In this document: positions 46,951 to 56,241 of the stretch, in pieces
Numbering within the stretch: the stretch's first letter is position 1
Layout of the letters: each line of letters starts with the position of its first letter
Assembly (NCBI RefSeq): GCF_028609865.1
Contig: NZ_CP063194.1
Coordinates: forward strand, 2,503,697-2,567,696
Source of the DNA: Corynebacterium jeddahense
GTDB lineage: Bacteria > Actinomycetota > Actinomycetes > Mycobacteriales > Mycobacteriaceae
Direction of reading: 5' to 3'
DNA: 64,000 bases
Notes under the pieces: generated by a model
Seen by the model: the letters and a program-made list of their open reading frames with translations, nothing else
Database searches by the model: none
Told to the model about the DNA's origin: nothing
Translations under genes and position numbers: made by a program

Positions 46951-47558
46951 TAGTTGTCTTCGAGGTTCGCGGGGAAGGTCGAGAACAGCGGCAGGGGCAT
47001 CGCTTGCCGACGCATCACGTCGCCCCACAGATCCGTCCCCGCAGAAGCGACCGCGTCAGAGGGCAGGGCGGGCGCGACGAACCAGTCGCCGCGGAGGATC
47101 TCGTCGTCGAGCTGGCCCGGCGCCCACTCGGAGTAGCCGGCGAAGATGCGAATGCCGTCGACCTCGTCGGCGAGGTCCTCGGGCGCCGCGTTGAGGTTGA
47201 GCAGGACGAGGCGGTTGGCCAAGCGGGTGAAGTGCTGGCTCGCGTCGATGTCCACGCCGACGCGGGTGACGCCGACGCCGACGGCGGACTCGGGGCTTAC
47301 GGGCCCGCCGATGTGCACGGCCTGGGGCTTCGCGGCCAGCTCGGCCCAGCCGGGCATGACGTTGGCGACGGCGACGTCGCTGCGGCGGTTGAGCATGACG
47401 CCGAGGGTGTGGTCCTCGTCGTGCTCCACGATGAGCACGACCGTGCGCGCGAAGAGGTCCGAGAACATCCCCGGCGCGGGGACGAGGAGCATCCCGGGCT
47501 CGGGCTCGTTGCGCTCGAGTGCGTTGAACAGCCGGTCAGCGTAAAAGTACTCAGGCAC
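46950..47558 (-). CDS. YqgE/AlgH family protein
   Basis: A 202-residue protein of the YqgE/AlgH (UPF0301) family. 'EPGMLLVPAPGMFSDLFARTVVLIVEHDEDHTLGVMLNR' is the family N-terminus, 'HIGGPVSPES' follows, and 'RIFAGYSEWAPGQLDDEI' is the C-terminal signature. The start is GTG 47558, overlapping the CCA-adding enzyme gene by 8 bp. The molecular role of the family is unknown. The place beside the CCA-adding gene matches the origin region of related actinobacteria. Confidence 0.92.
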   Translation of the reverse strand: MPEYFYADRLFNALERNEPEPGMLLVPAPGMFSDLFARTVVLIVEHDEDHTLGVMLNRRSDVAVANVMPGWAELAAKPQAVHIGGPVSPESAVGVGVTRVGVDIDASQHFTRLANRLVLLNLNAAPEDLADEVDGIRIFAGYSEWAPGQLDDEILRGDWFVAPALPSDAVASAGTDLWGDVMRRQAMPLPLFSTFPANLEDN

Positions 47559-49047
47559 GTTCCTTCTCCCACCAGGCTTTGAGTTCGGCGACGGCGTCGT
47601 CGTGGTCGAGTTCCCCGCGCTCGAGGCGCAGCTCCTTGAGATACTTCCACGCCTTGCCCACTTCCGGGCCGGGTTTGAGGTCGAGGATTTCCATGATCTC
47701 GTTGCCGTCGAGGTCCGGGCGCACGCGGGCGAGATCCTCCTTCGCGGCGATCTCGGCGATGCGGTCCTCGAGCTCGTCGTAGGTGCGCTGGAGGCGCGCG
47801 GCCTTCTTCGCGTTGCGGGTGGTGCAGTCGGCGCGGACAAGTTTGTGCAGGCGGGGGAGCAGGTCGCCGGCGTCGGTGGCGTAGCGGCGCACGGCGGAGT
47901 CGGTCCACTGGCCCTCCCCGAAGCCGTGGAAGCGCATGTGGAGGAACACAAGCTGGCCCACGTCCTCGATGACGTGCTTCGGGTACTTCAGGGCCTTGAG
48001 TCGCTTGCGGGCCAGCTTCGCGCCGACGACCTCGTGGTGATGGAACGTCACGCCGCCGCCCTCCTTGGGCGCGCGGGTGGCGGGCTTGCCGATGTCGTGG
48101 AGGAGCGCGGCCCAGCGCAGCTCGAGGTCGGGGCCGTCCTCCTCGAGCTCGGTGGCCTGGCGCAGGACGGTGAGGGAGTGGCGGTAGACGTCCTTGTGCT
48201 GCATGTGCTCGTCGGTCTCGAGCTGGAGGGCGGGCACCTCGGGGAGGATGCGGTCGGCCAAGCCGGTGGCCACGAGCAGGTCGATGCCCTCCCAGGGGCG
48301 CGCGCCGCACATGAGCTTGTCCAGCTCGGCCTGCACGCGCTCGGCGGTGATGCGCTCGATTTCGCCGGCCATGTCGCGCATGGCGTCGAACACGCGGTCC
48401 GCGACGGTGAAGCCGAGCTGGGAGACGAAGCGGGCGGCGCGCAGCATACGCAGGGGGTCGTCGCGGAAGGAGACCTCGGGCGCTTGCGGGGTGTCCAGGA
48501 CCTGCGCAACGAGGTCCGAAAGCCCGTCGACGGGGTCGTGGAAGGTGGGGGAGAGCCGGAGGTCGTCGTCAAGCGAAAGCTCGATGGCCATGGCGTTGCA
48601 GGCGAAGTCGCGGCGCACGAGGTCGCCCTCGAGGGTGTCGCCGAAGGTGACCTCGGGGTTGCGGGTGACGCCGTCGTAGAGGTCGGAGCGGAAGGTGGTG
48701 ATCTCAACGGTCTCGCCGCGGCGGATGGCGGAGACGGTGCCGAACTCGATGCCGGTGTCCCACACCTTCTCGCCCCACTCGCCGAGGATCTCCTGGATCA
48801 CGGCCGGGCGCGCGGAGGTGGTGAAGTCGAGGTCGTGCACCCCGCGGCCGAGCATGGCGTCGCGCACGGAGCCGCCGACCATATATAAGGTCTCGCCGCG
48901 CTCGTGGAAGGCGCGCGCGAGGGGCTCGAGCAGAGCAGCATGCTTCTCGACGACCCCTTCGGCCCGCGCCATCAAGGCCGGGGCAGCCAGCGGATCGGTC
49001 GGGTCGGGCACATCAAACAGCTTCTCTGGCGTTGTCACCTTGGACAC
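47551..49047 (-). CDS. CCA tRNA nucleotidyltransferase with HD domain
   Basis: 498 residues from GTG 49047; GTG 49038 is an alternative and there is no ATG nearby. The class II nucleotidyltransferase head has 'MVGGSVRDAMLGRGVHDLDFTTSA', with the catalytic D-x-D, and 'RRDFACNAMAIEL'. The neck has 'DDPLRMLRAARFVSQLGF'. An HD domain follows (ALLHDIGKPATR). It adds or repairs the CCA end of tRNAs. Homologues lie at this place near oriC in mycobacteria and corynebacteria (annotated pcnA). A near-copy of the dispersed motif is at 48942-48964. Confidence 0.94.
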   Translation of the reverse strand: MSKVTTPEKLFDVPDPTDPLAAPALMARAEGVVEKHAALLEPLARAFHERGETLYMVGGSVRDAMLGRGVHDLDFTTSARPAVIQEILGEWGEKVWDTGIEFGTVSAIRRGETVEITTFRSDLYDGVTRNPEVTFGDTLEGDLVRRDFACNAMAIELSLDDDLRLSPTFHDPVDGLSDLVAQVLDTPQAPEVSFRDDPLRMLRAARFVSQLGFTVADRVFDAMRDMAGEIERITAERVQAELDKLMCGARPWEGIDLLVATGLADRILPEVPALQLETDEHMQHKDVYRHSLTVLRQATELEEDGPDLELRWAALLHDIGKPATRAPKEGGGVTFHHHEVVGAKLARKRLKALKYPKHVIEDVGQLVFLHMRFHGFGEGQWTDSAVRRYATDAGDLLPRLHKLVRADCTTRNAKKAARLQRTYDELEDRIAEIAAKEDLARVRPDLDGNEIMEILDLKPGPEVGKAWKYLKELRLERGELDHDDAVAELKAWWEKERA

Positions 49048-49097
49048 GATACCCGCCGCCCCCGCGCGGGAAGTACCACAACCGGGGCCACGGCGGA

Positions 49098-49103
49098 TAG
49101 CAT
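49098..49103 (+). promoter_or_regulatory. -10 element giving a leaderless NUDIX transcript
   Basis: TAGCAT ends 7 bases before ATG 49111, in the short divergent gap with the CCA-adding enzyme gene. Confidence 0.5.
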
Positions 49104-49110
49104 GACACGA

Positions 49111-49851
49111 ATGAGTGACAACACGAACGCGGAGCACGGCGGCGCATCGGGTGGCAAGCGCCGCCCGCGCCGCCGCCGCGGCAAAGCGTCGTCACAAAAG
49201 CAGGGCCAGCAAAAGCAAGGCAACGCCGAGCAGCCGAAGCGCAAGCGCCGGGGCGGGAACCCGAACAACCGGCGGGGGAAGAACCAGCGCGGCCGCGGGG
49301 GCGGTAACCGCCGGCAACACCAGTACGCGGACCGGCACGATTCCTCGATAGAGACCCGCGACGAGACGTCCGCCGGCGGGCTCGTCGTCTCCGGGATGGC
49401 GGAGGCCGTCGGCCCGGACGGCAAGGTGGACATGAGCCGGATCTACGTCGCGCTCATCGGCCGCTTAGACCGGCGCGGGCGGCTGCTGTGGTCGATGCCG
49501 AAGGGCCACGTCGAGCCGGGCGAGCACCAGTGGAAAACCGCGGAGCGCGAGGTGTGGGAGGAGACCGGCATCGTCGGCGAGGCCTTTGACACGCTCGGCG
49601 TGATCGACTACTGGTTCGTCTCGGACGGCGTGCGCATCCACAAGACGGTCCACCACAACCTCCTGCGCTACGTCGACGGCGTGTTCAACGACGAGGACCC
49701 CGAGGTCACGGAGGTGGCGTGGGTGCCCATGAGCGACCTCATGGAGCACCTCGCGTACGCCGACGAGCGCAAGCTGGCCCGCATCGCCTGCGACCGGATG
49801 CCGGAGCTCGCGCGCAAGGAGGCCGACGCGGGAAGGGCCACGCCGCGATGA
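49111..49851 (+). CDS. NUDIX hydrolase with basic N-terminus
   Basis: A 246-residue protein. Residues 1-90 are very basic and low-complexity (RRPRRRRGK, RGRGGGNRRQHQ), probably nucleic-acid or ribosome binding. The NUDIX box 'GHVEPGEHQWKTAEREVWEETG' (about 130-155; G-x5-E-x7-R-E-x2-E-E) is intact. It resembles the mycobacterial MutT4 in gene position. The start ATG 49111 is favoured by the -10 element 7 bases upstream; ATG 49102 is in frame too. Its stop overlaps the next ATG (ATGA). Confidence 0.92.
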   Translation: MSDNTNAEHGGASGGKRRPRRRRGKASSQKQGQQKQGNAEQPKRKRRGGNPNNRRGKNQRGRGGGNRRQHQYADRHDSSIETRDETSAGGLVVSGMAEAVGPDGKVDMSRIYVALIGRLDRRGRLLWSMPKGHVEPGEHQWKTAEREVWEETGIVGEAFDTLGVIDYWFVSDGVRIHKTVHHNLLRYVDGVFNDEDPEVTEVAWVPMSDLMEHLAYADERKLARIACDRMPELARKEADAGRATPR

Positions 49852-52295
49852 GGCGGACCGCGGTAGTGCTCGCGGTCGCGGGCCTGTCCGCCTACGCCGT
49901 GCCCCCGGTTCCGATGAGCCCCGACAACGCGGAGGTGGCGGAGGAATGGTCCAACCCCGCCGTCCGCGCGGGGGAGGGGGAGCGCGCGACGGTCGAGGTG
50001 CTCGAGGCGCCCGCCGCCGTCTCGGCGCACGACCCGTTTCACGTGAAACTTCGCGTCACCAACCGCACGGACGAGGCGCTCGACGGCCTCGCCGTGCTCG
50101 CGCGCCGGGCCGCGCCGGTCGCGTCGCTCGGGGAGCAGCGCGTCGCCGCCGTCGCGGGCGTGGGGGAGTACGGCGTGGTGGGGGGCCGAAAGGACGTCGA
50201 TACGCGGCTGCTTCCGGGCGAATCCACGGAGCTCGAGATGGACCTCGGGCTCGACCTCGCGGCGGTGGGGACGTACCCCGTCGCGCTCCAGCTTCTCGAC
50301 GACGCAAGCGCCACCCTCGACACCGACCGCTTCCACGTCGCGGTGCGCGGGGTGCGCGACAACGTGCGCGCCGGCGGGATGACGGCGCTCTACCCGATCT
50401 CCGCCCCGGTAGACATCGTGCCCGGCGAGACCGGCGAGGCGCCGGAGAACCCGCCGCTCGTGCTGGCCAGCGAGACGCTCGCCGGCGAGCTCGCGCCGGA
50501 CGGGCGGCTGAGCAGGCTCGTCGACGAATACCTCGACGCGGCCGCGGCGTCCCAGGTCGGCTACGCCACGTGCGTCGCGCTCGACCCGGCGCTCGTGGAC
50601 ACCGTCGACCGGATGGCCGGGGGCTACACCGTCGACGACGAGCGCCCCACCGTGGTGGAGGAGCCGAAGCGCCTGCGCGACTCGTGGGGCGGCGCCCGCG
50701 ACACGCACGGCGAGCCCGGCGCGGGGGCGGACGACGCGAAGGTGTGGCTGGACAAGGTGCGCCGCATCGCCGCCACCGGCTGCACCGTCGCGCTGCCGTG
50801 GGCGAACGCGGACCTCGGCGCCGTGGCGCGCACCGGCGACCCGTGGCTCATGCGCGAGGCGGTCGAGCGTGGCCCGTTCGTGCTCGAGCGCGTGCTCGGC
50901 ACCGCCGGGACGCTCAACACCGTCGTGCCGGGCACCGGCTACGTCGAGGCCGGCACGGCGCCCGCACTCGGCTGGGCGGACCACCTGCGCTCGACCATCA
51001 TGGACGAGGGCATGCAGGGCGCCTGGGAGCGCGCCCACGCCGCGGACGAGGACACGCCCGAGGGCGCCGGGACGTCCGAGAGCGCGCTCGACCGCGCGGA
51101 GCTCGCGGACCTCGCCGGGGCCGCCGCCCCTGCGCCGACGCACCCCGTGCAGGTGCTCGCGGCGGGCGAGCCGCACAGTTTCGGCTGGCTCGCGCCGGGC
51201 GTGATGCAGGTGGGCTACCAGGACTCGCTGGCCACCATCCTCGCCGCGACGGGGCAGGCCCCGGAGACGACGGGCACCTCGAACACCGACCTGCGCTTCG
51301 ACTACAGCGAGGACTCGAAGGCGGCGCGCGACGTGAGCGCGGCGGCGGCGGTGCGCCTCGCCGCGCAGTCCGCGTGGGCGCCGGCCGACGCGCCGGAGAC
51401 CGAGGCCGAGCCAGAGCCAGAGCCGGCGCCAGTGTTCGTCGCCCCACCCGCGACGTGGGACGCGGACACCGCCGCCGTGGTGCTCGGCGCGGTCGCGGAC
51501 CTGCTCGCCTCCGGCGCCTCGCGCGCGGTCTCGCTCGGGGACTACCTGCGCGCGCCCGCCGACGTGCAGCCCGCCGAGCCGGCGGACGTCGTCGACCCGG
51601 CGGCGTACACCGACGCGGAGATCCTGCAGGTCACGCAGCAGGCCGCGTTCATCAACGACCTCACCGCGCTCATGGTCCCGGACCCCGCCATCGCGCTCAC
51701 CCGCTACGGCTTCACGCTCCCGCTGCGCCGGGACCTCCTCACCGCGCTCACGGTGGGTACCCGCCGCGCGCGCTTGCGTTACGACGACAACGTGTCCGCC
51801 ACCAGCGCCCGCCTCGCCGGCAGCCGCGCCGCGCTCAACGAGCTGCGCTCGGCGGTCACGCTCATCCCGCCCGGCAACGTCTACACCCGCACCTCCGCGT
51901 CGAGCCCGCTGCTCATCGTGGCCCGCAACGGGCTGCCACTGCCGGTGGAGACGCGGATCGGCTACTCCGGCCCGCAGGGCGCGCGCCTCAACGTGCCCGG
52001 CATGCTCAAGGTCCCGGCGCGCGGCTCCGTGACGGTGCAGATGACGGCGGACCTGCCGGAGACGGGCCGCGGCTCGCAGCTGCAGCTCTACCTCACCAGC
52101 GCGTCCGGGCAGCCGATCTCGCAGCCCGTGGAGATCGCGGTGCGCACCTCGGGTGTCACGGCGGGCGGCTGGCTCGTCGCGGGCGCGGCGGTGCTCGCGG
52201 CGCTCGCCGTCCTCGCGCTCGTGCGGGGAAGGCGGGGCCCGCCGCGGGAGCAGCGGCAAGAAGCAACCCAACAACGTGAACGGAGAAGGACGTGA
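49848..52295 (+). CDS. Large secreted membrane-anchored protein, DUF6049-like
   Basis: An 815-residue protein. It has a signal peptide (MRRTAVVLAVAGLSAYAVPPVP), a long extracytoplasmic region and one C-terminal membrane helix (GGWLVAGAAVLAALAVLALV) with a basic tail. In related genomes the corresponding gene sits between a NUDIX gene and murJ, and is thought to serve the cell envelope; its function is unknown. It shows a beta-rich NEW3-like start (FHVKLRVTNRTDEALDGLAV) and 'TDTLRFDYSED'-type segments. ATG 49848 overlaps the NUDIX stop, and its end overlaps the murJ GTG. A parS site (50036) and a dispersed-motif copy (50184-50205) lie inside. Confidence 0.85.
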   Translation: MRRTAVVLAVAGLSAYAVPPVPMSPDNAEVAEEWSNPAVRAGEGERATVEVLEAPAAVSAHDPFHVKLRVTNRTDEALDGLAVLARRAAPVASLGEQRVAAVAGVGEYGVVGGRKDVDTRLLPGESTELEMDLGLDLAAVGTYPVALQLLDDASATLDTDRFHVAVRGVRDNVRAGGMTALYPISAPVDIVPGETGEAPENPPLVLASETLAGELAPDGRLSRLVDEYLDAAAASQVGYATCVALDPALVDTVDRMAGGYTVDDERPTVVEEPKRLRDSWGGARDTHGEPGAGADDAKVWLDKVRRIAATGCTVALPWANADLGAVARTGDPWLMREAVERGPFVLERVLGTAGTLNTVVPGTGYVEAGTAPALGWADHLRSTIMDEGMQGAWERAHAADEDTPEGAGTSESALDRAELADLAGAAAPAPTHPVQVLAAGEPHSFGWLAPGVMQVGYQDSLATILAATGQAPETTGTSNTDLRFDYSEDSKAARDVSAAAAVRLAAQSAWAPADAPETEAEPEPEPAPVFVAPPATWDADTAAVVLGAVADLLASGASRAVSLGDYLRAPADVQPAEPADVVDPAAYTDAEILQVTQQAAFINDLTALMVPDPAIALTRYGFTLPLRRDLLTALTVGTRRARLRYDDNVSATSARLAGSRAALNELRSAVTLIPPGNVYTRTSASSPLLIVARNGLPLPVETRIGYSGPQGARLNVPGMLKVPARGSVTVQMTADLPETGRGSQLQLYLTSASGQPISQPVEIAVRTSGVTAGGWLVAGAAVLAALAVLALVRGRRGPPREQRQEATQQRERRRT
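50036..50049. promoter_or_regulatory. parS site inside the DUF6049-like gene
   Basis: Perfect GTTTCACGTGAAAC, read as F-H-V-K. It is the parS nearest to oriC in this window. Confidence 0.92.
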
Positions 52296-55200
52296 CCCAG
52301 GAGGGCCTGCGGCGACGCATCGTCGCCCCCGCACCGCCGGCGCCGGTGCCCCAGCCGCGCGCGCAGAAGGCGCCGCGGCACGCTGACGACGGCGCGCCCG
52401 ACAAGTCGCTGCTCACCACCAGCCCGAAGGGCGAGACCATCGCCCCGCCGCCGGTGGCGGACACCGTCGCGGCGGGGCAGGCGCCCGTCGTGGAGGAGGT
52501 GGAGCAGGCGGAGCAGACGGACAACGTCGTGCGCGCCACCGGCTCGATGGCGATCGCGACGCTCATCTCGCGCATCACCGGCTTCATCCGCACCGTGCTC
52601 ATCGGCGCGGCGCTCGGTGGCGCGGTCGCCTCGGCGTTCAACACCGCGAACACGCTGCCGAACCTCATCACGGAGATCGTGCTCGGCTCGGTGCTCACCG
52701 CGCTCGTGGTGCCAGTGCTCGTGCGCGCGGAAAAAGAGGACGCGGACCACGGCGCCGCGTTCATCCGCCGCCTGTTCACGCTCACGCTCACGCTCATGAC
52801 GGTGGTCACGGTCGCCGCGGTCGCCGCCGCGCCGTGGCTCGCGGAGATGATGGTGGACGAGGACTCGAAGGTGAACCTCGTGCAGACCACGTCGTTCGCC
52901 TACCTGCTGCTGCCCCAGATCTTCTTCTACGGCATGTTCTCGCTGTTTATGGCGGTGCTCAACACGAAGGAGCACTTCCGGCCGGGCGCGTGGGCGCCGG
53001 TGGCGAACAACCTCGTCTCCATCGGCGTGCTCGTCGCGTACATGGCGATGCCGGGGCAGTTGAACCCGGCGGCTCCCGCGTCGATAAGCAACCCGCACAT
53101 CCTGCTGCTCGGCCTGGGCACGACGCTCGGCGTCGTGGTGCAGTGCCTCATCATGCTGCCCGCGCTGCGCAAGCTGGGCATCGACCTGCGGCCGCTGTGG
53201 GGCATCGACGAGCGCCTCAAGCAGTTCGGCGGCATGGCACTTGCGATCATCACGTACGTGGCCATTAGCCAGCTCGGCTACATCATCACCACCCGCATCG
53301 CGGCGAACGCGGACGCGGACGCGCCGATCATCTACCAGCAGCACTGGATGCTGCTGCAGATGCCGTACGGCATCGTAGGCGTCACGCTGCTCACCGCGAT
53401 CATGCCGCGGCTGTCGCGCAACGCCGCCGACGGCGACGACAAGGCCGTGGTCGACGACCTCACGATGGGCACGAAGCTCACGTTCATCGCGCTCATCCCG
53501 ATCATCGTGTTCATGGCGGCGTTCGGCCCGGACATCGGCCGCGCGCTGTTCGCGTACGGCGCGTTCAGCCCGGAGGCGGCGTACACCCTCGGCCTCACGG
53601 TGAGCGCGGCGGCGTTCACGCTCATCCCGTACGCGCTCGTCATGCTCCACCTGCGCGTCTTCTACGCGCGCGAGGAGGCGTGGACGCCGACGTTCATCAT
53701 CGCCGGCATCACCATCACGAAGGTGGCGCTGTCGCTGCTCGCCCCGCACATCGCGCGCGCCCCGCAGCACGTCGTCGTGCTCCTCGGCGCCGCGAACGGC
53801 TTCGGCTTCGTCGCCGGCGCGATCATCGGCGCGCTGCTGCTGCGCCGCAAGCTGGGCACGCTGCAGGCCCGCGAGGTGCTGCGCACCTGCGTGTGGGCGG
53901 CGGGCGCGTCGCTCATCGGCGTCGCAGCGGTGCTCGCCGTGCGCTGGCTGCTTCGCGACGCCGCCGGCCTGCGCCTGCCCGAAGCCTTCGGCCGCCTCAT
54001 CGGCGCGCCCAGCCTGGGCAGCCTCATCGAGGTGGCGGCGCTCGGCATCCTCTTCCTCATCGTCACCGGCCTCGTGCTCGCGCGCTCCGGCCTGCCCGAG
54101 GTGCAAAACCTCGGCCACGCCATGCAGCGCATCCCGGGCATGAGCCGGATCATCCGCCCGGACGCCGACGCGGCGCTCCAGATCGGCGAGGTGGACCCGC
54201 GCGACGTCTCCGCCCAGTTCCTCAGCGCCGACACCTTCAACGCCTCCCCGGTGCCGCCGCCGATGTCCGCGGGCGTCGTGCGCGGGCCGCGGCTCGTGCC
54301 GGGCGCGAGCGTGTCGGACGGGCGCTTCCGCCTCATCCGAGACCACGGCGCGGCCGCCAGCGCCCGCTTCTGGCAGGCGCGCGAAACCGCGACGGGGCGC
54401 GACGTAGCGCTCACGTTCGTGGACACGACCGGCTCCGCGCCCATGGCCCCGGCCACCCCGCGCGAGGCCGCCGTGCAGGCCGCCGGCGTGGCGCGGCGTA
54501 CCCGGAAGCTGGCCAACCTCCACCTGCCCGCCGCGGCGGAGCACATCGAGATCCTCTCGTACCGCTCCGGCGTCCTCGTCGTGGCGGACTGGATCGAGGG
54601 CTCCTCCGTGAAGGCGGTCGCCGAGTCCGGGCAGACGCTGCACACCGAGGCCGTGGCCAACGCGCTCGCCCCGCTCGCCGGGGCGATGGCGACGGCGCAC
54701 GCGGCGAACGTGCCGCTCGGTCTGACCAACCGCCAGCAGCTGCGCATCGACACCGACGGCCACGTGCGCCTCGCGTTCCCCGTCGTCCTGCCGGAGGCGA
54801 CCCCGCACGCCGACGCCGAATCCTTCGCCTCCGCGCTCACGCTGCTCACGAGCAACGTCAACTCCACCGAGCTCGAGGACATCACGGCGCGCACCCGGGC
54901 GCTCGTCGAGGCAGACGCCGTGGACCAGGACGCCTTCCGCGAGATCCAGCGCGCGCTGCACGAGGCGGCGAACCTACCCGTGCCAAACGAGGACGCGCCG
55001 ACGGACGAAATCCCCGTCGTCGTCGCCCCGGAGCTCGAGCCGGTGGAGGAGCAGGTCGACGACCCGGACGAGCTGCGCGGCGGCTTCGGCTCGCGCCGCC
55101 TCGGCCCGGCCGGCGTCACGCTGCTCACCCTCGTTGCCGTGCTCGCGGCGGTCCTCGTGGGCCTGCTCACCACCTACCTCGTCGACGTCGTCTCCGGCGA

Positions 55201-55591
55201 CTCGCACGAGCCGCCCGCCGCGCCCGAGGCGGCGGTCATCGCCCCGCTCGACGCCACCGCCGGCACCGACCCGCGCGCCCGGGACGCCGCGGACGGCGAC
55301 ACCTCCACCGCGTGGACGGCCCCCGACGGCGCGACCCTCGAGCTCGCCCCCGCGGACGGCGCCACCTTCACCCTCCAGCAGGTGCTTATCGACGCCTCCG
55401 GCACCGGCAACTACACCGTCACCGGCGTCCCAGCCGACGGCGGGCGCGACGAGCTGCTGGCGGACGGGGCGATTCGCGCCGGGCAGGTGAGCGCGGACGT
55501 CGAGACGCAGACGCCCCTGGCGAAGGTCGAGGTGACGTTCGACGGCGGGGTGGACGTCAAGGAGATCTCGCTCGTCGGCGTTGTCCACTGA
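52292..55591 (+). CDS. murJ: Lipid II flippase MurJ fused to pseudokinase and extracellular domain
   Basis: A 1,099-residue protein. The first 80 residues are disordered. The MurJ transporter core (about 80-620) holds 14 membrane segments, starting at 'SMAIATLISRITGFIRTVLIGAAL'. A cytoplasmic kinase-like domain (about 670-890) lacks clear catalytic Lys and HRD/DFG motifs, so it is a pseudokinase. One membrane helix comes near 945 (GVTLLTLVAVLAAVLVGLLTTYL), then an extracytoplasmic beta domain. This matches the mycobacterial MviN/MurJ plan, in which the phosphorylated pseudokinase recruits FhaA (family knowledge). The start GTG 52292 overlaps the upstream stop. It flips lipid II for peptidoglycan synthesis. 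Confidence 0.93.
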   Translation: MTQEGLRRRIVAPAPPAPVPQPRAQKAPRHADDGAPDKSLLTTSPKGETIAPPPVADTVAAGQAPVVEEVEQAEQTDNVVRATGSMAIATLISRITGFIRTVLIGAALGGAVASAFNTANTLPNLITEIVLGSVLTALVVPVLVRAEKEDADHGAAFIRRLFTLTLTLMTVVTVAAVAAAPWLAEMMVDEDSKVNLVQTTSFAYLLLPQIFFYGMFSLFMAVLNTKEHFRPGAWAPVANNLVSIGVLVAYMAMPGQLNPAAPASISNPHILLLGLGTTLGVVVQCLIMLPALRKLGIDLRPLWGIDERLKQFGGMALAIITYVAISQLGYIITTRIAANADADAPIIYQQHWMLLQMPYGIVGVTLLTAIMPRLSRNAADGDDKAVVDDLTMGTKLTFIALIPIIVFMAAFGPDIGRALFAYGAFSPEAAYTLGLTVSAAAFTLIPYALVMLHLRVFYAREEAWTPTFIIAGITITKVALSLLAPHIARAPQHVVVLLGAANGFGFVAGAIIGALLLRRKLGTLQAREVLRTCVWAAGASLIGVAAVLAVRWLLRDAAGLRLPEAFGRLIGAPSLGSLIEVAALGILFLIVTGLVLARSGLPEVQNLGHAMQRIPGMSRIIRPDADAALQIGEVDPRDVSAQFLSADTFNASPVPPPMSAGVVRGPRLVPGASVSDGRFRLIRDHGAAASARFWQARETATGRDVALTFVDTTGSAPMAPATPREAAVQAAGVARRTRKLANLHLPAAAEHIEILSYRSGVLVVADWIEGSSVKAVAESGQTLHTEAVANALAPLAGAMATAHAANVPLGLTNRQQLRIDTDGHVRLAFPVVLPEATPHADAESFASALTLLTSNVNSTELEDITARTRALVEADAVDQDAFREIQRALHEAANLPVPNEDAPTDEIPVVVAPELEPVEEQVDDPDELRGGFGSRRLGPAGVTLLTLVAVLAAVLVGLLTTYLVDVVSGDSHEPPAAPEAAVIAPLDATAGTDPRARDAADGDTSTAWTAPDGATLELAPADGATFTLQQVLIDASGTGNYTVTGVPADGGRDELLADGAIRAGQVSADVETQTPLAKVEVTFDGGVDVKEISLVGVVH

Positions 55592-55663
55592 AGTGTGCAG
55601 CCGGGCCCTGGCGCGGGGGCCGGGGCCCGGGCATCATAAGGGCTGACACACACGGGGGGACAC
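55592..55663 (+). promoter_or_regulatory. Gap upstream of sigM
   Basis: 72 bp between murJ and sigM. It ends in a G-rich ribosome-binding site (GGGGGGA) seven bases before the ATG. A sigM promoter is expected here, but I could not fix its elements with confidence. Confidence 0.35.
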
Positions 55664-56230
55664 ATGGATTACCGCAACGACCGGCAGCTCGTCGCCGACC
55701 ACCTGGCGGGCGACCCGCACGCCTTCAAGCTCATCGTGCACCGGCACCGCCAGCGCATGTACTACGTGGCGCGAAACTACGCGCGCAACGAGCACGACGC
55801 ACAGGACATCGTGCAGGAGGCGCTGTTCAAGGCCGCGCGCAGCATGCACACCTACCGCGGGGACGCGAAGCTGTCCACGTGGCTGCACCGCATGACCGTC
55901 AACGCCGCCATCGACCACCAGCGCCGCTTCGTGCGCCCGGGCACCCAGTGCAGTCTTGACGACGACGCTTCCGCCGTCGACCTCGAAGCCAACAAGTACC
56001 TCGCCTACAACCCCATGGAGGCGACGGAGCGCACCATCGCCATGCGCCAGGCGCTCGGCGCGCTGCCGACCGCGCAGCGCAAGGCGCTCTGGCTCATCGA
56101 CGTCGCGGGCATGAGCGTCGGCGACGCCGCCGCGGAGCTCGGGGTGCAGCCGGGGACGGTGAAGTCGCGCCGTTACCGGGCCCGCGAGGCCGTCGCCGCG
56201 GCAATGGGGGAGTGCACGCCCGCGCGGTAG
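55664..56230 (+). CDS. sigM: ECF RNA polymerase sigma factor SigM
   Basis: A 188-residue ECF sigma factor. Region 2 has '[45 protein letters not shown]'. Region 4 has '[36 protein letters not shown]'. Its place between murJ and trxB identifies SigM, which in corynebacteria controls disulfide-stress genes including trxB. An anti-sigma gene (rsmA), found between sigM and trxB in mycobacteria, is absent: only 11 bp separate the two genes. Confidence 0.93.
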   Translation: MDYRNDRQLVADHLAGDPHAFKLIVHRHRQRMYYVARNYARNEHDAQDIVQEALFKAARSMHTYRGDAKLSTWLHRMTVNAAIDHQRRFVRPGTQCSLDDDASAVDLEANKYLAYNPMEATERTIAMRQALGALPTAQRKALWLIDVAGMSVGDAAAELGVQPGTVKSRRYRAREAVAAAMGECTPAR

Positions 56231-56233
56231 GAT
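56228..56233 (+). promoter_or_regulatory. -10 element giving a leaderless trxB transcript
   Basis: TAGGAT starts at the sigM stop and ends 8 bases before ATG 56242. Confidence 0.45.
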
Positions 56234-56241
56234 CTGCTGCT

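Noticed and set aside
49668..54961. Very long open frames (over 850 codons) on the minus strand opposite the DUF6049-like and murJ genes.
   Set aside because: They are shadows of GC-rich coding DNA: Arg/Ala/Gly/His-rich, no domains, no start signals, opposite to well-identified genes.
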